Source: Rhodoglobus vestalii (GTDB lineage: Bacteria; Actinomycetota; Actinomycetes; Actinomycetales; Microbacteriaceae). Taken from it: a DNA stretch of 64,000 nt. Both the position numbers and the translations under genes were made by a program. The notes under the pieces are model-generated. The model saw nothing but the letters and a program-made list of their open reading frames with translations. It made no database searches and had not been told where the DNA came from. Location: contig NZ_VFRA01000001.1 in the NCBI RefSeq assembly GCF_006788895.1, positions 2,356,001 through 2,420,000 on the forward strand. Reading direction: 5' to 3'. This document shows, piece after piece, positions 1 through 8,400 of this stretch; positions within the stretch are counted from its first letter, which is position 1; every line of letters starts with the position of its first letter.

Positions 1-72
1 AGCGTTCGCGCGATTGCGCCGTTAGGGCGTGCTCACAGCACTCTTTAGGTTTATTCGCGCTAGCTTTGATCA

Positions 73-1611
73 ATGTTGACTGGCGTGCGCTTGATGTTGT
101 CACGCCCAGGCCGTCGAATCGGACTGCTCGTGGCGCCCTTTCTGGTGTTCGCTGCCCTTGCCGCGTGGGCGCTCTCGTCACCCGTCGGTTCAAGCCCGGA
201 CGACGATTTTCACCTCACTAGCATCTGGTGCGCAACGGGCGATTCGGAGTACTGCGCCCCCAGCGGAGACCCCGGCACTCGGTTGGTCCCTCCCGCAGTA
301 GCTGATCCGGCGTGCTTCGCCTACGACGCTGAGAAAAGTGCTGGGTGCCAGAGCCGGTTCGATTTTACCGCGGGTGCTACGGAAGAGACCGAACGCGGTA
401 ACTTTGCTGGCGGTTACCCCGTTGTCTATTACGGCACCATGAGTGTGTTTGTCGGGGAGGATGTTCACGCTTCCGTTCTGGTGATGCGCCTGGTCAACAT
501 CGCATTATTTGTTGGGTTGGGCGTGGCGCTCTATCTCCTGCTGCCGGTGAACCGGCGTCAGATTTTGGTGTGGCAGTGGGCCCTTACGACCGTGCCTCTC
601 GGGCTCTTCGTGCTCTCATCGAACAACCCGAGCGCTTGGGCCGTGATGGGAGTTGGCTACGGCTGGCTTGCGCTACTCGGGTTCTACGAGGCGCGCGGGC
701 GAAGGCGAGTCCCGCTTGGCGCGGTGTTTTTGCTTACAGCAGTTATAGCATCTGGGTCTCGCAGCGACGCCACGATCTATTTCGTAATTGCGGTACTCGC
801 CGCTGCGATTCTTGCCTTCCGCAACACTCGCCGCTTCTGGCTCTCCTCATTGCTGCCAGTAGCGAGCATCATTATTTGCGCCCTGCTATTCCGCGCTTCC
901 CGGTCTGCCGATGCCGTGACCGGTGGTGTCGAGCCAGGTCTAGGGTTGGGCGTCATTATTCCTCGAATCGCTTACAACCTGACCGAGGTGCCATCAATCT
1001 GGACGGGAATCTTCGGCCAGTCGTGGGGCCTGGGCTGGCTAGATACGTCAATGCCAGCTCTGGTGTGGTTCAGTGCACTGGCATCGCTAATTGGCGCCGG
1101 CTTCTTTGCCGCGCGTGCAGCATCCGCGCGCAAGTCCGTAGTTCTTGCACTGGGCATAACTGCTCTTGCAGCAATCCCGGTATTGCTCCTTGTGATGGCA
1201 GGCAAAGACGTGGGAGAGGACTTCCAACCGCGCTACCTGTTGCCACTTATCGTGGTATTCATCGGGGCGGTATTCTTCACCGCGCAGCGACAGGCGATCA
1301 ACTTTAATCGTGCGCAAGTTTGGCTGATTGTTGCAGCTCTTGCGGGAGCAAACCTCATTGCGCTGCATCTGAGCATCCGGCGATATGTCACGGGTATCGA
1401 CGCACTCGCGCCAAGCCTTGATGCGGGCCGTGAATGGTGGTGGGCGATCATCCTCACTCCCGATCTCACGTGGGCAATCGGCGCGGTGGCTTTTACAGGG
1501 GCATTAGCGATACTTTTGCCGGTTCATGATCGTACGATTTCCGCTCCGGATCGACGGGTTGCTGCTCTAGGCCACTCTGCACCACGTTCTGATGCCGACA
1601 CCACCGTCTGA
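73..1611 (+). CDS. DUF2142-family polytopic membrane protein (first of a tandem pair)
   Basis: A 512-residue membrane protein with about ten hydrophobic segments. One N-terminal segment (about residues 17-36) is followed by an extracytoplasmic stretch with the acidic motif SPDDDFH at 41-47 and several cysteines. This is the layout of DUF2142 proteins, which sit in polysaccharide loci and resemble GT-C lipid-linked-sugar transferases. An acidic motif just after the first membrane segment is where GT-C enzymes carry their catalytic acid, so a glycosyltransferase role is likely but inferred. The next gene is a clear paralogue 43 bp downstream. An in-frame ATG at 94 is an alternative start. The 72 bases upstream hold no gene I can identify. 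Confidence 0.85.
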   Translation: MLTGVRLMLSRPGRRIGLLVAPFLVFAALAAWALSSPVGSSPDDDFHLTSIWCATGDSEYCAPSGDPGTRLVPPAVADPACFAYDAEKSAGCQSRFDFTAGATEETERGNFAGGYPVVYYGTMSVFVGEDVHASVLVMRLVNIALFVGLGVALYLLLPVNRRQILVWQWALTTVPLGLFVLSSNNPSAWAVMGVGYGWLALLGFYEARGRRRVPLGAVFLLTAVIASGSRSDATIYFVIAVLAAAILAFRNTRRFWLSSLLPVASIIICALLFRASRSADAVTGGVEPGLGLGVIIPRIAYNLTEVPSIWTGIFGQSWGLGWLDTSMPALVWFSALASLIGAGFFAARAASARKSVVLALGITALAAIPVLLLVMAGKDVGEDFQPRYLLPLIVVFIGAVFFTAQRQAINFNRAQVWLIVAALAGANLIALHLSIRRYVTGIDALAPSLDAGREWWWAIILTPDLTWAIGAVAFTGALAILLPVHDRTISAPDRRVAALGHSAPRSDADTTV

Positions 1612-1654
1612 TGTAGCCTGTACTAATGCGATCCGGCACTGTGAAGCTTCCCCG

Positions 1655-3205
1655 ATGAGAGCGGGTCGACGCAAAGCTTCTCACTTTCGGCTGATTCTCT
1701 TAGCGCCGGTTCTGGCACTTGTCGCTTTATCTGCGTGGGCGTTTGCGTCGCCGATGGGCGCCTCTCCTGACGATGACTATCACCTCGTGAGTATTTGGTG
1801 CTCCACCGGCAATGAAGCCTTCTGTCAGCCAGGGCGCACAGACAATACGAGAATGGTCCCAAATGCAGTGCTGGAGTCTCAGTGCTACGCGTTTCGGCCA
1901 ATTACGAGCGCCTCGTGCCAGAACGCTCTCGATTTCGAGAGCAGTGAGTTGGTCGAGACGGATCGCGGAAACTTCGTTGGAGCATATCCGCCCGTGTACT
2001 ACTCAGCAATGAGCGTATTCGTTGGGGAAAACACTCTGATGTCGGTCATGGCGATGCGGTTGTTTAATATATTCCTTTTCGTTGGCATTGCGAGTGCGCT
2101 CTACATACTGCTTCCCTTTAAACGGCGCTCCGCATTGGTGTGGGGCTGGCTAATTACCACGATGCCTCTTGGGCTGTTCCTCATTGCATCCAACAATCCG
2201 AGTGGGTGGGCAATCACCGGGGTAGGAACGGCGTGGCTCGCGCTTCTTGGGTTTTATGAGTCGACCAAGCGTGCCAACACGATCGCTCTAGGTGCATTCT
2301 TTGTCCTTGCGGTAGTCATGGCAGCGGGATCTCGCGGCGACGCGGCTCTTTATGTCGCAGGTGCGATGGGTGTCAGCACAGTTCTCGCTTTCGAGCGTTC
2401 CCGCCGATTCTTGGTTCGCTCAGCCTTACCTCTCGCGATGCTCGTCGTGAGCGCAGCTTTCTTCCTCACATCTCGGCAGACTGCGAGTGGGCTGTCGGGA
2501 TTCAGTGGCGGTTCAAGCATGGAAGCCACTGCAGAGCAGGTTCCGGGGAGCATCGACAGCCTCGCCGGTTTCGGCTTGTTTGCCTATAACCTCTTCAACG
2601 TTCCGTCACTCTGGACTGGTGTTTTTGGCGGCTGGGGTTTGGGCTGGATCGACACACGGATGCCAGCGCTGGTTTTGGTGCTCGGTGTCGCGGTATTCAT
2701 CGGTGTAGGCTTCGCCGGGTTATCAGTGCTCGATGGCCGCAAGGCGTTCGTGGTTGCTGGCGTGGGTTTCGTGCTCTGGGCGCTGCCTACTTATGTGCTG
2801 ACTCAAGGTGGTGACAGGGTGGGGGAGCAGGTTCAGCCCCGTTACCTGCTGCCACTCATTGTGCTGCTTGGTGGCCTTTTAGTGCTGCGTGCGGGTCGTA
2901 AACGTTTCACGCTGGGGCGAATACAATCGACGGCTGTGGTGTTGTCGTTGAGTGTTGCTTACGTGATGGCTCTTCATACGAACATGCGTCGCTACGTCAC
3001 AGGCATCGACGTTTACGGGTGGAACCTCGACGCCGGCACGGAATGGTTCTGGTCGGGCGCGCCGTCGCCGGTGGCGGTCTGGGCGATAGGGTCCGCCGCT
3101 TTCGCGGGCCTTGTCTTTATCTTGGCGCGAGAAATGTCGATCTCGGCTGCGTCGGCACCCGAGATCGACCTCGACGAAAAAATTACGCTGTCGGCTTCCC
3201 GATAA
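1655..3205 (+). CDS. DUF2142-family polytopic membrane protein (second of a tandem pair)
   Basis: This 516-residue protein is a paralogue of the preceding gene along its whole length. The acidic motif SPDDDYH falls at 37-43. The WCSTGN and GNFVGAYPPVYY loop motifs, the RYVTGID motif and the membrane-segment pattern also match. The open frame extends upstream to 1592, overlapping the previous gene, but alignment with the paralogue favours the ATG at 1655, which gives a short basic N-terminus before the first membrane segment. A GT-C-like glycan transfer or modification role in the cytoplasmic membrane is inferred from family context only. Its 3' end overlaps the convergent dehydrogenase gene by 23 bp. 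Confidence 0.85.
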   Translation: MRAGRRKASHFRLILLAPVLALVALSAWAFASPMGASPDDDYHLVSIWCSTGNEAFCQPGRTDNTRMVPNAVLESQCYAFRPITSASCQNALDFESSELVETDRGNFVGAYPPVYYSAMSVFVGENTLMSVMAMRLFNIFLFVGIASALYILLPFKRRSALVWGWLITTMPLGLFLIASNNPSGWAITGVGTAWLALLGFYESTKRANTIALGAFFVLAVVMAAGSRGDAALYVAGAMGVSTVLAFERSRRFLVRSALPLAMLVVSAAFFLTSRQTASGLSGFSGGSSMEATAEQVPGSIDSLAGFGLFAYNLFNVPSLWTGVFGGWGLGWIDTRMPALVLVLGVAVFIGVGFAGLSVLDGRKAFVVAGVGFVLWALPTYVLTQGGDRVGEQVQPRYLLPLIVLLGGLLVLRAGRKRFTLGRIQSTAVVLSLSVAYVMALHTNMRRYVTGIDVYGWNLDAGTEWFWSGAPSPVAVWAIGSAAFAGLVFILAREMSISAASAPEIDLDEKITLSASR

Positions 3206-4478
3206 CGCGGTAGGTGACTCCGGGCCACTGCTCGGCGCTGCTCACACGGCGTCCGTCAACGAAGGTGCGGATTCCTGGCAGCTGCCCGGCGCTCAGAGTG
3301 CGGTACTCGTGGTGGTCGGCCTGCACTACCGCCGCATCGATCGGCTCGCCGTAGTGGTACGGGGCGAAGCCGAGTTTGGTGAGCTCTTCGTCGGTGTAGA
3401 GCGGGTCATGCACGAGCACAGTCGCGCCACGTGCGGAGAGGGCATCTACAGCGGCAAATACGCCCGAGAACGCGGTCTCTTTCACTTCCCCGCGGTAGGC
3501 GGCACCGAGCACGACGACGCGGGCACCGCTGACGTCACCGTGGGCGCCTTCGAGGAGGCCGATGGTGTATTCGGGCATTCCGGCGTTGGCTTCGCGTGCG
3601 GCACGCACGATTGTGGCGTCGGGGTCGTTCCAGAGGTAGAGACGAGGGTAGACAGGAATGCAGTGACCGCCGACGGCGATGCCGGGCTGGTGGATGTGGC
3701 TGAACGGCTGTGAGTTGGTGGCCTGGATCACCGCGTAGATGTCGATCCCACTCTGACCCGCGAAGCGGGCGAACTGGTTGGCAAGCCCGATGTTGACGTC
3801 GCGGTAGGTGGTCTCCGCTAGCTTGGCGAGCTCGGATGCTTCAGCCGAACCGAGATCCCAGACACCGTTTTCGCGAGCAAGGTCGGGGCGCTCGTCGAAG
3901 TCGAGGACTGCGTTGTAAAAGTTGGTCGCCTGCTTGGCGCCCTCATCCGAAAGTCCACCAACTAGCTTGGGGTACTTGCGAAGGTCTTCGAAAACTCGGC
4001 CAGTGAGCACACGTTCGGGGGAGAAGACGAGGTGAAAATCCTTGCCTTCGGTGAGGCCAGAAACCTCTTCGAGCAGCGGCTTCCAACGGTTGCGCGTCGT
4101 TCCGACGGGCAGGGTGGTCTCATAGGAGACGAGGGTGCCTGGCGTCAGGTGCTCGGCCAGTGAGCGGGTCGCAACATCCATCCAGCCGAAGTCGGGCTTC
4201 GCATCTTTGTCAACGAAGAGCGGCACGACGAGCACGACCGCGTCGGCACCAGGGATGGCATCGGCGTAGTCCGTGGTCGCGCGCAGCCTGCCCGAAGGAA
4301 CGAGTTCGCTCAGCTTCTTTTGAAGGCGGGCTTCGCCAGGGAACGGTTCAATGCCCTTGTTGACGAGGTCGACGAAATCGGCGTTGATATCAACACCCAC
4401 CACGTCGTGGCCCTTTGAGGCGAACTGAACAGCCAAGGGGAGGCCGATCTTGCCGAGAGCAACAACTGCGATTTTCAC
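3183..4478 (-). CDS. UDP-N-acetylglucosamine/mannosamine 6-dehydrogenase (UDP-glucose dehydrogenase family, WbpA/WecC-like)
   Basis: A 431-residue NAD-dependent nucleotide-sugar dehydrogenase, which oxidises C6 of a UDP-sugar to the uronic acid in two steps. The N-terminal Rossmann motif (GKIGLPLA, about 9-16) is present. So is the catalytic-cysteine motif GGHCIPVYP, with Cys at 273, and a C-terminal UDP-binding domain. The GGHCIPV form fits the UDP-HexNAc dehydrogenase branch better than plain UDP-glucose dehydrogenase. The start is GTG with AAGGA about 12 nt upstream. With the acetyltransferase, aminotransferase and Gfo/Idh oxidoreductase on the other strand (5706-8397) it would supply the first step of a WbpA-B-E-D route to UDP-GlcNAc(3NAc)A. 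Substrate is inferred from that context. Confidence 0.88.
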   Translation of the reverse strand: MKIAVVALGKIGLPLAVQFASKGHDVVGVDINADFVDLVNKGIEPFPGEARLQKKLSELVPSGRLRATTDYADAIPGADAVVLVVPLFVDKDAKPDFGWMDVATRSLAEHLTPGTLVSYETTLPVGTTRNRWKPLLEEVSGLTEGKDFHLVFSPERVLTGRVFEDLRKYPKLVGGLSDEGAKQATNFYNAVLDFDERPDLARENGVWDLGSAEASELAKLAETTYRDVNIGLANQFARFAGQSGIDIYAVIQATNSQPFSHIHQPGIAVGGHCIPVYPRLYLWNDPDATIVRAAREANAGMPEYTIGLLEGAHGDVSGARVVVLGAAYRGEVKETAFSGVFAAVDALSARGATVLVHDPLYTDEELTKLGFAPYHYGEPIDAAVVQADHHEYRTLSAGQLPGIRTFVDGRRVSSAEQWPGVTYRVIGKPTA

Positions 4479-4546
4479 GAGAGAAGGTGTCCTTAAGTTA
4501 ACGGGGGCGAGGGTCCGTGCTGAGTCGAGCAGTCAGATGATCGATT

Positions 4547-4912
4547 TTACTCGTCGGGGTGGGAACCCCGTCGAGAGATTTCATCCTGCAAGTGTGCCTC
4601 CGCGAGCGTGAGCTTGCGTGCGAGTTGCGTGTTCGCGCGACTCAGCTGAGTAGAGCGCTTGAAATCTGTGACGACATAGAGGAGAAATGCGACGATGAAT
4701 CCATACAGCAGCAGGTCAGTTCCTCGGCCGATACCCACCGCATTGGCGACCGAGGTGAGCAATCCCGGAGAGAGAATAACGACGATTCCACCGATGACTG
4801 CGAGGAAAACGAGCATGCGTCGCACGGCGAGGTGGCGGGCGCTCGGCGTCGCCCGAATCAAGTAGAAGGCGATTGCCACTAGGGCGACGATAAGAATTAT
4901 TTGAATGAGCAT
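4547..4912 (-). CDS. DUF2304 small membrane protein
   Basis: A 121-residue protein with about three membrane helices in the first 90 residues, followed by a charged helical tail (TDFKRSTQLSRANTQLARKL). This is typical of DUF2304, whose members usually sit next to a GT2 glycosyltransferase, as here. An ATG at 4918 lies directly against the Shine-Dalgarno GGAGGT (4919-4924, minus strand). The ATG at 4912 is 6 nt from it, so 4912 is the likelier start. It follows the GT2 gene by about 11 bp and is probably co-transcribed. A role in anchoring or assisting the glycosyltransferase is inference. Confidence 0.8.
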   Translation of the reverse strand: MLIQIILIVALVAIAFYLIRATPSARHLAVRRMLVFLAVIGGIVVILSPGLLTSVANAVGIGRGTDLLLYGFIVAFLLYVVTDFKRSTQLSRANTQLARKLTLAEAHLQDEISRRGSHPDE

Positions 4913-4923
4913 TTGCATACCTC

Positions 4924-5640
4924 CTAGTTCACTACGAGATCAAAAAGAATATTGATCGAGTTGAGCAGCGATTGGCCCTTTGCTTTCGAGTAGTCGGTGT
5001 AGAGCACTTCTACAGGACTTTCACCCCAAGGAAGCCCGGTGCGGCCAAGCTGCAAGACAATCTCAGTCGCGTGGGCCATGCGGTCTTGTTGAAGATTTAG
5101 TCGTGATGCTGCCTGCACACTCAGAACTCTGAGCCCATTGTGCGCATCGGTTAGTTTCAAGCCGGTCGTGAGATTGGTAACGCCGACCGCCGTCTTTAAC
5201 ACGATGCGCTTGAGCACTCCGGGGTTGGTGCGATCATCCAGAAAACGAGAACCGAAGACGATGTCTAGTTTCTCGGTGCGAGCTCGCTCGAGCATATGGA
5301 TGGCATCGATGATTCTGTGTTGTCCATCGGCGTCGAAGGTAATGACGTACTCGCAGCCACGCTGAGCTACTGCGTAGGAGATTGCCGTTTGCAGCGCCGC
5401 GCCCTGCCCAAGATTGAGCGGATGAGGGAGAACCCTCGCACCGGCGTCGTGGGCTGCTTGTGCGGAACCATCTGTACTGCCGTCGTCTACGCACACGACA
5501 TTCGCGAACTGACCTAGCAGCTCCGAAATAACACCCGAGATGACGGAAGCTTCGTTATAGAGTGGAATAAGGATCCAAGTCGCATAGTCGAGTCCTGGCG
5601 CCGCGGCCTCGGTCCTTGATTCGGTTTGCATAGCGTCCAT
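4924..5640 (-). CDS. Family 2 glycosyltransferase, polyprenyl-phosphate-sugar synthase type
   Basis: A 238-residue GT-A fold enzyme of the dolichyl/polyprenyl-phosphate hexose synthase group. It has VDDGSTDGS at about 51-59 (nucleotide binding), FDADGQH with the metal-binding DxD at 103-105, and FGSRF. There is no C-terminal membrane domain, so membrane association may depend on the neighbouring DUF2304 protein. It would transfer a sugar from an NDP donor to a polyprenyl phosphate, giving a donor for extracytoplasmic GT-C enzymes. The DUF2142 pair nearby could be such users, but that is speculative. The frame is open to 5685; ATG at 5640 (or 5631) is preferred because the residues before it look non-coding. 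Confidence 0.85.
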   Translation of the reverse strand: MDAMQTESRTEAAAPGLDYATWILIPLYNEASVISGVISELLGQFANVVCVDDGSTDGSAQAAHDAGARVLPHPLNLGQGAALQTAISYAVAQRGCEYVITFDADGQHRIIDAIHMLERARTEKLDIVFGSRFLDDRTNPGVLKRIVLKTAVGVTNLTTGLKLTDAHNGLRVLSVQAASRLNLQQDRMAHATEIVLQLGRTGLPWGESPVEVLYTDYSKAKGQSLLNSINILFDLVVN

Positions 5641-5705
5641 TCTGTCAGAACGCGATAACCTTGCAGTTCGGCATTCCCGCCGCAATTTTTGGAGTCACAT
5701 TTCCT

Positions 5706-6314
5706 GTGGATGAATTGTCAGATGCGAGGGTTGAGCCCTCGGCAGATGTAGCAGCGAGTGCACAAATTGGTCAGGGTAGCTCCGTGTGGCATCTTGCACA
5801 GGTGCGTGAAAACGCCGTTCTCGGAACGCAGTGCATCGTCGGCAGGGGCGCTTACATCGGTACTGGTGTTGTCGTCGGCAATAACTGCAAAGTGCAGAAC
5901 TACGCTCTTGTTTATGAACCCGCAGTTCTGGAAGCGGGTGTATTCATCGGCCCCGCTGTTATTCTGACCAACGACACATATCCTCGCGCTATATCCTGTG
6001 ATGGCTCAGTGAAGAGCGCAGATGATTGGACACCTGTGGGTGTCACCATCAGGACAGGCGCTTCTATTGGTGCTCGCGCTGTATGTGTAGCTCCCGTCGA
6101 AGTTGGGCGGTGGGCGACCGTTGCTGCCGGAGCCGTCGTGACCAGAGACGTTCCCGACTTTGCACTTGTTGCTGGTGTGCCCGCTCGAAGAATCGGGTGG
6201 GTCGGTAAGTCGGGAATGCGTCTCGTCCAATCAGAGAGCGCCTGGGTGTGCCCGCAGTCCGGTGACAAGTACATCGAGATCGATGGAGTTTTGAGAGAGG
6301 AAGTGACCGCATGA
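5706..6314 (+). CDS. Hexapeptide-repeat N-acetyltransferase (WbpD/WlbB-like)
   Basis: A 202-residue left-handed beta-helix acyltransferase. Hexapeptide-type repeats run from about residue 20 to 150 (IGQGSSVWHLAQV, VGRGAYIGTGVVVGNN, TIRTGASIGARAVCV and GRWATVAAGAVVTRDV). The motif VAGVPARRIGWV closes the domain and a short cysteine-containing tail follows. It resembles WbpD/WlbB, which acetylates the 3-amino group of UDP-2-acetamido-3-amino-2,3-dideoxy-glucuronate using acetyl-CoA. The frame is open to 5661; GTG at 5706 gives the usual compact N-terminus. It ends in an ATGA overlap with the aminotransferase and heads a five-gene coupled operon running to 11429. Confidence 0.85.
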   Translation: MDELSDARVEPSADVAASAQIGQGSSVWHLAQVRENAVLGTQCIVGRGAYIGTGVVVGNNCKVQNYALVYEPAVLEAGVFIGPAVILTNDTYPRAISCDGSVKSADDWTPVGVTIRTGASIGARAVCVAPVEVGRWATVAAGAVVTRDVPDFALVAGVPARRIGWVGKSGMRLVQSESAWVCPQSGDKYIEIDGVLREEVTA

Positions 6315-7411
6315 GCCTAGAACTCATTCCCGCAGCGCGACCAATTATTGGCGACGACGAGCGAGCAGCCGTCGACAGAGTTTTGCGCAGCGGAATGGTA
6401 GCGCAAGGGCCAGAAGTTGCTGCTTTCGAGAAAGAGTTTGGTGAGCACTTCGTCGATGGTCGGGAGTGCGTTGCCGTGAATTCGGGAACTGCCGGACAAC
6501 ACCTCGGCCAGCTTGCCGGAGGTATCGGGCCAGGGGACGAAGTAATCGTTCCTTCATTCACGTTCGCGGCGACCGCGAATTCCGTCGCGCTCACGGGCGC
6601 CACCCCGGTGTTCGTGGACATCGAACCAGACTATTTTAGCATTGACCCAACCGCAGTCGAAACGGCGATTACTCCGCGTACCCGAGCAATCATGCCGGTT
6701 CACCTTTATGGGCATCCAGCGTTGATGAGCGAACTCGTAGCCATAGCTCAGAAGCACGATCTGATGATCTTCGAGGATGCGGCGCAAGCGCATGGTGCCT
6801 CGCTCGGCGGGCGCCAAGTAGGTACATTCGGAACGTTTGGCATGTTCAGCTTGTATCCCACTAAGAACATGACGAGTGGTGAGGGCGGAATGGTCGCGTG
6901 TGATTCAGCCGAGCTCGTTCGAGCCACCAAACTTCTGCGCAACCAGGGAATGGAACGCCAGTACGAAAACGAAGTCATCGGTTTCAACGCGCGAATGACG
7001 GACATCCACGCAGCGATCGGCCGCGTTCAGCTCACAAAAGTGGATGGATGGACGGCAACTCGTCAGTCGAATGCCACTTTCTTCAATCAGAATCTCAGCG
7101 GTGTCGTCACGCCACCGGTCGCGGACGACGCGGTACATGTTTATCACCAGTACACGATTCGTGTAGAAGCTGACCGAGATGGTTTTGCCGCTGCGTTGCG
7201 CAATGAGTTCGCCGTGGCTTCAGGGATCTATTATCCGATTCCGAACCACCGCTTGCCCTCCCTCACTCGCTTCGCCCCTGATCTTGAACTGCCTCAGACA
7301 GAGAAAGCAGCCCAAGAGGTTCTTTCACTGCCCGTGCATCCTTCGCTCTCTCGCGCAGATCTCGAGCGAATCGTCAGCGCAGTCAACACGCTCGCTCAGG
7401 CGGGAAGCTAA
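6311..7411 (+). CDS. DegT/DnrJ/EryC1/StrS family PLP-dependent sugar aminotransferase (WbpE/WlbC-like)
   Basis: A 366-residue fold-type I aminotransferase that moves an amino group to a keto-sugar nucleotide. The PLP-binding lysine lies in the motif YPTKNMTSGEGG (Lys185), and FEDAAQAHGA (about 156-165) supplies the aspartate that contacts the PLP nitrogen. EVIVPSFTFAATANSV and PVHLYGHPA are also typical of the family. With an acetyltransferase before it and an oxidoreductase after it, the expected substrate is UDP-2-acetamido-3-keto-glucuronate. It starts in an ATGA overlap and its stop shares one base with the next ATG (TAATG), so translation is coupled on both sides. Confidence 0.92.
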   Translation: MSLELIPAARPIIGDDERAAVDRVLRSGMVAQGPEVAAFEKEFGEHFVDGRECVAVNSGTAGQHLGQLAGGIGPGDEVIVPSFTFAATANSVALTGATPVFVDIEPDYFSIDPTAVETAITPRTRAIMPVHLYGHPALMSELVAIAQKHDLMIFEDAAQAHGASLGGRQVGTFGTFGMFSLYPTKNMTSGEGGMVACDSAELVRATKLLRNQGMERQYENEVIGFNARMTDIHAAIGRVQLTKVDGWTATRQSNATFFNQNLSGVVTPPVADDAVHVYHQYTIRVEADRDGFAAALRNEFAVASGIYYPIPNHRLPSLTRFAPDLELPQTEKAAQEVLSLPVHPSLSRADLERIVSAVNTLAQAGS

Positions 7412-8397
7412 TGGCGGCGCTGCGGGCAGGGTTGCTTGGTGTAGGAATGATGGGCCGACACCATGCGCGTGTGCTTCGGGATATAGACGGCGTCGAACTA
7501 GTAGCAATCGCTGACCCGGGCGGCGACCCGCACGGCGTAGCAGGGGAGTTGACCGTGCTCCCCGATATCGAGTCACTCATTGCTGTCGGAATCGACATCG
7601 CCGTGGTCGCCGTGCCGACTCGGTTTCATGAGGATGCCGCGCTCAAGCTGGCCGCTGCTGGTGTTCACACGCTCGTGGAGAAGCCTATCGCTGAGACCGT
7701 CCACGCCGGTCAGCGCATGGTGGATGCTTTTGAGTCCGCGGGACTCGTTGGCGCCGTAGGGCACATCGAACGGTTCAATCCAGCGCTTCAACAGCTGCGG
7801 CAACGAATTGCCGCAGGGGACCTGGGCGAAGTCTTCCAGATCGCTACTCGGAGGCAGGGCCCGTTCCCCTCCCGCATCGCTGATGTCGGCGTGGGCAAAG
7901 ACCTAGGTTCTCACGATATCGACCTTACGGCGTGGGTGGCGCAGAGCACCTACTCGACTGTTTTCGCTCAGACCGCACTCAAGAGTGGGCGCGAGTACGA
8001 GGACATGATTATTGCGTCTGGTCGACTGGCAAACGGCATTATCGTCAACCATGTTGTTAACTGGTTGAGTCCGATGAAGGAGCGAGTCACGATCGTGACT
8101 GGCGAGACCGGAACATTCGTTGCAGACACTTCTACTGGCGACTTGACGCTTTATGCCAACGGTACTTTCCCATTGGAATGGGAATCTGTCACGGCCTTTC
8201 GAGGTGTCAGTGAGGGAGATGTCACGCGCTTCGCATTCCCGAAGCGCGAGCCGCTTCGCGTCGAACATGAGGCGTTCCGCGATGCAGTGCTCGGCCTTCC
8301 GAGCGAGATCGTGACGATGCAACAGGGGCAGTTCACGCTCGCTGTAGTTGAGGGCGTGATTGAGTCCGCTCGAACGGGACAGTCCGTGAGTTTTTGA
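7411..8397 (+). CDS. Gfo/Idh/MocA family NAD-dependent oxidoreductase (WbpB/WlbA-like)
   Basis: A 328-residue oxidoreductase. The N-terminal Rossmann motif is GVGMMGRHHARVL (about 10-22), and the family's catalytic motif EKPIAETV places Lys at 91. GHIERFNPA and LGSHDIDLTAW (GxxxHDID-type) are further family signatures. By context it is the 3-dehydrogenase that forms the keto group needed by the adjacent aminotransferase on a UDP-GlcNAcA substrate. WlbA/WbpB enzymes of this pathway often recycle their NAD with 2-oxoglutarate; that property is family knowledge and cannot be read here. The gap to the next gene is 3 bp. Confidence 0.9.
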   Translation: MAALRAGLLGVGMMGRHHARVLRDIDGVELVAIADPGGDPHGVAGELTVLPDIESLIAVGIDIAVVAVPTRFHEDAALKLAAAGVHTLVEKPIAETVHAGQRMVDAFESAGLVGAVGHIERFNPALQQLRQRIAAGDLGEVFQIATRRQGPFPSRIADVGVGKDLGSHDIDLTAWVAQSTYSTVFAQTALKSGREYEDMIIASGRLANGIIVNHVVNWLSPMKERVTIVTGETGTFVADTSTGDLTLYANGTFPLEWESVTAFRGVSEGDVTRFAFPKREPLRVEHEAFRDAVLGLPSEIVTMQQGQFTLAVVEGVIESARTGQSVSF

Positions 8398-8400
8398 GTC

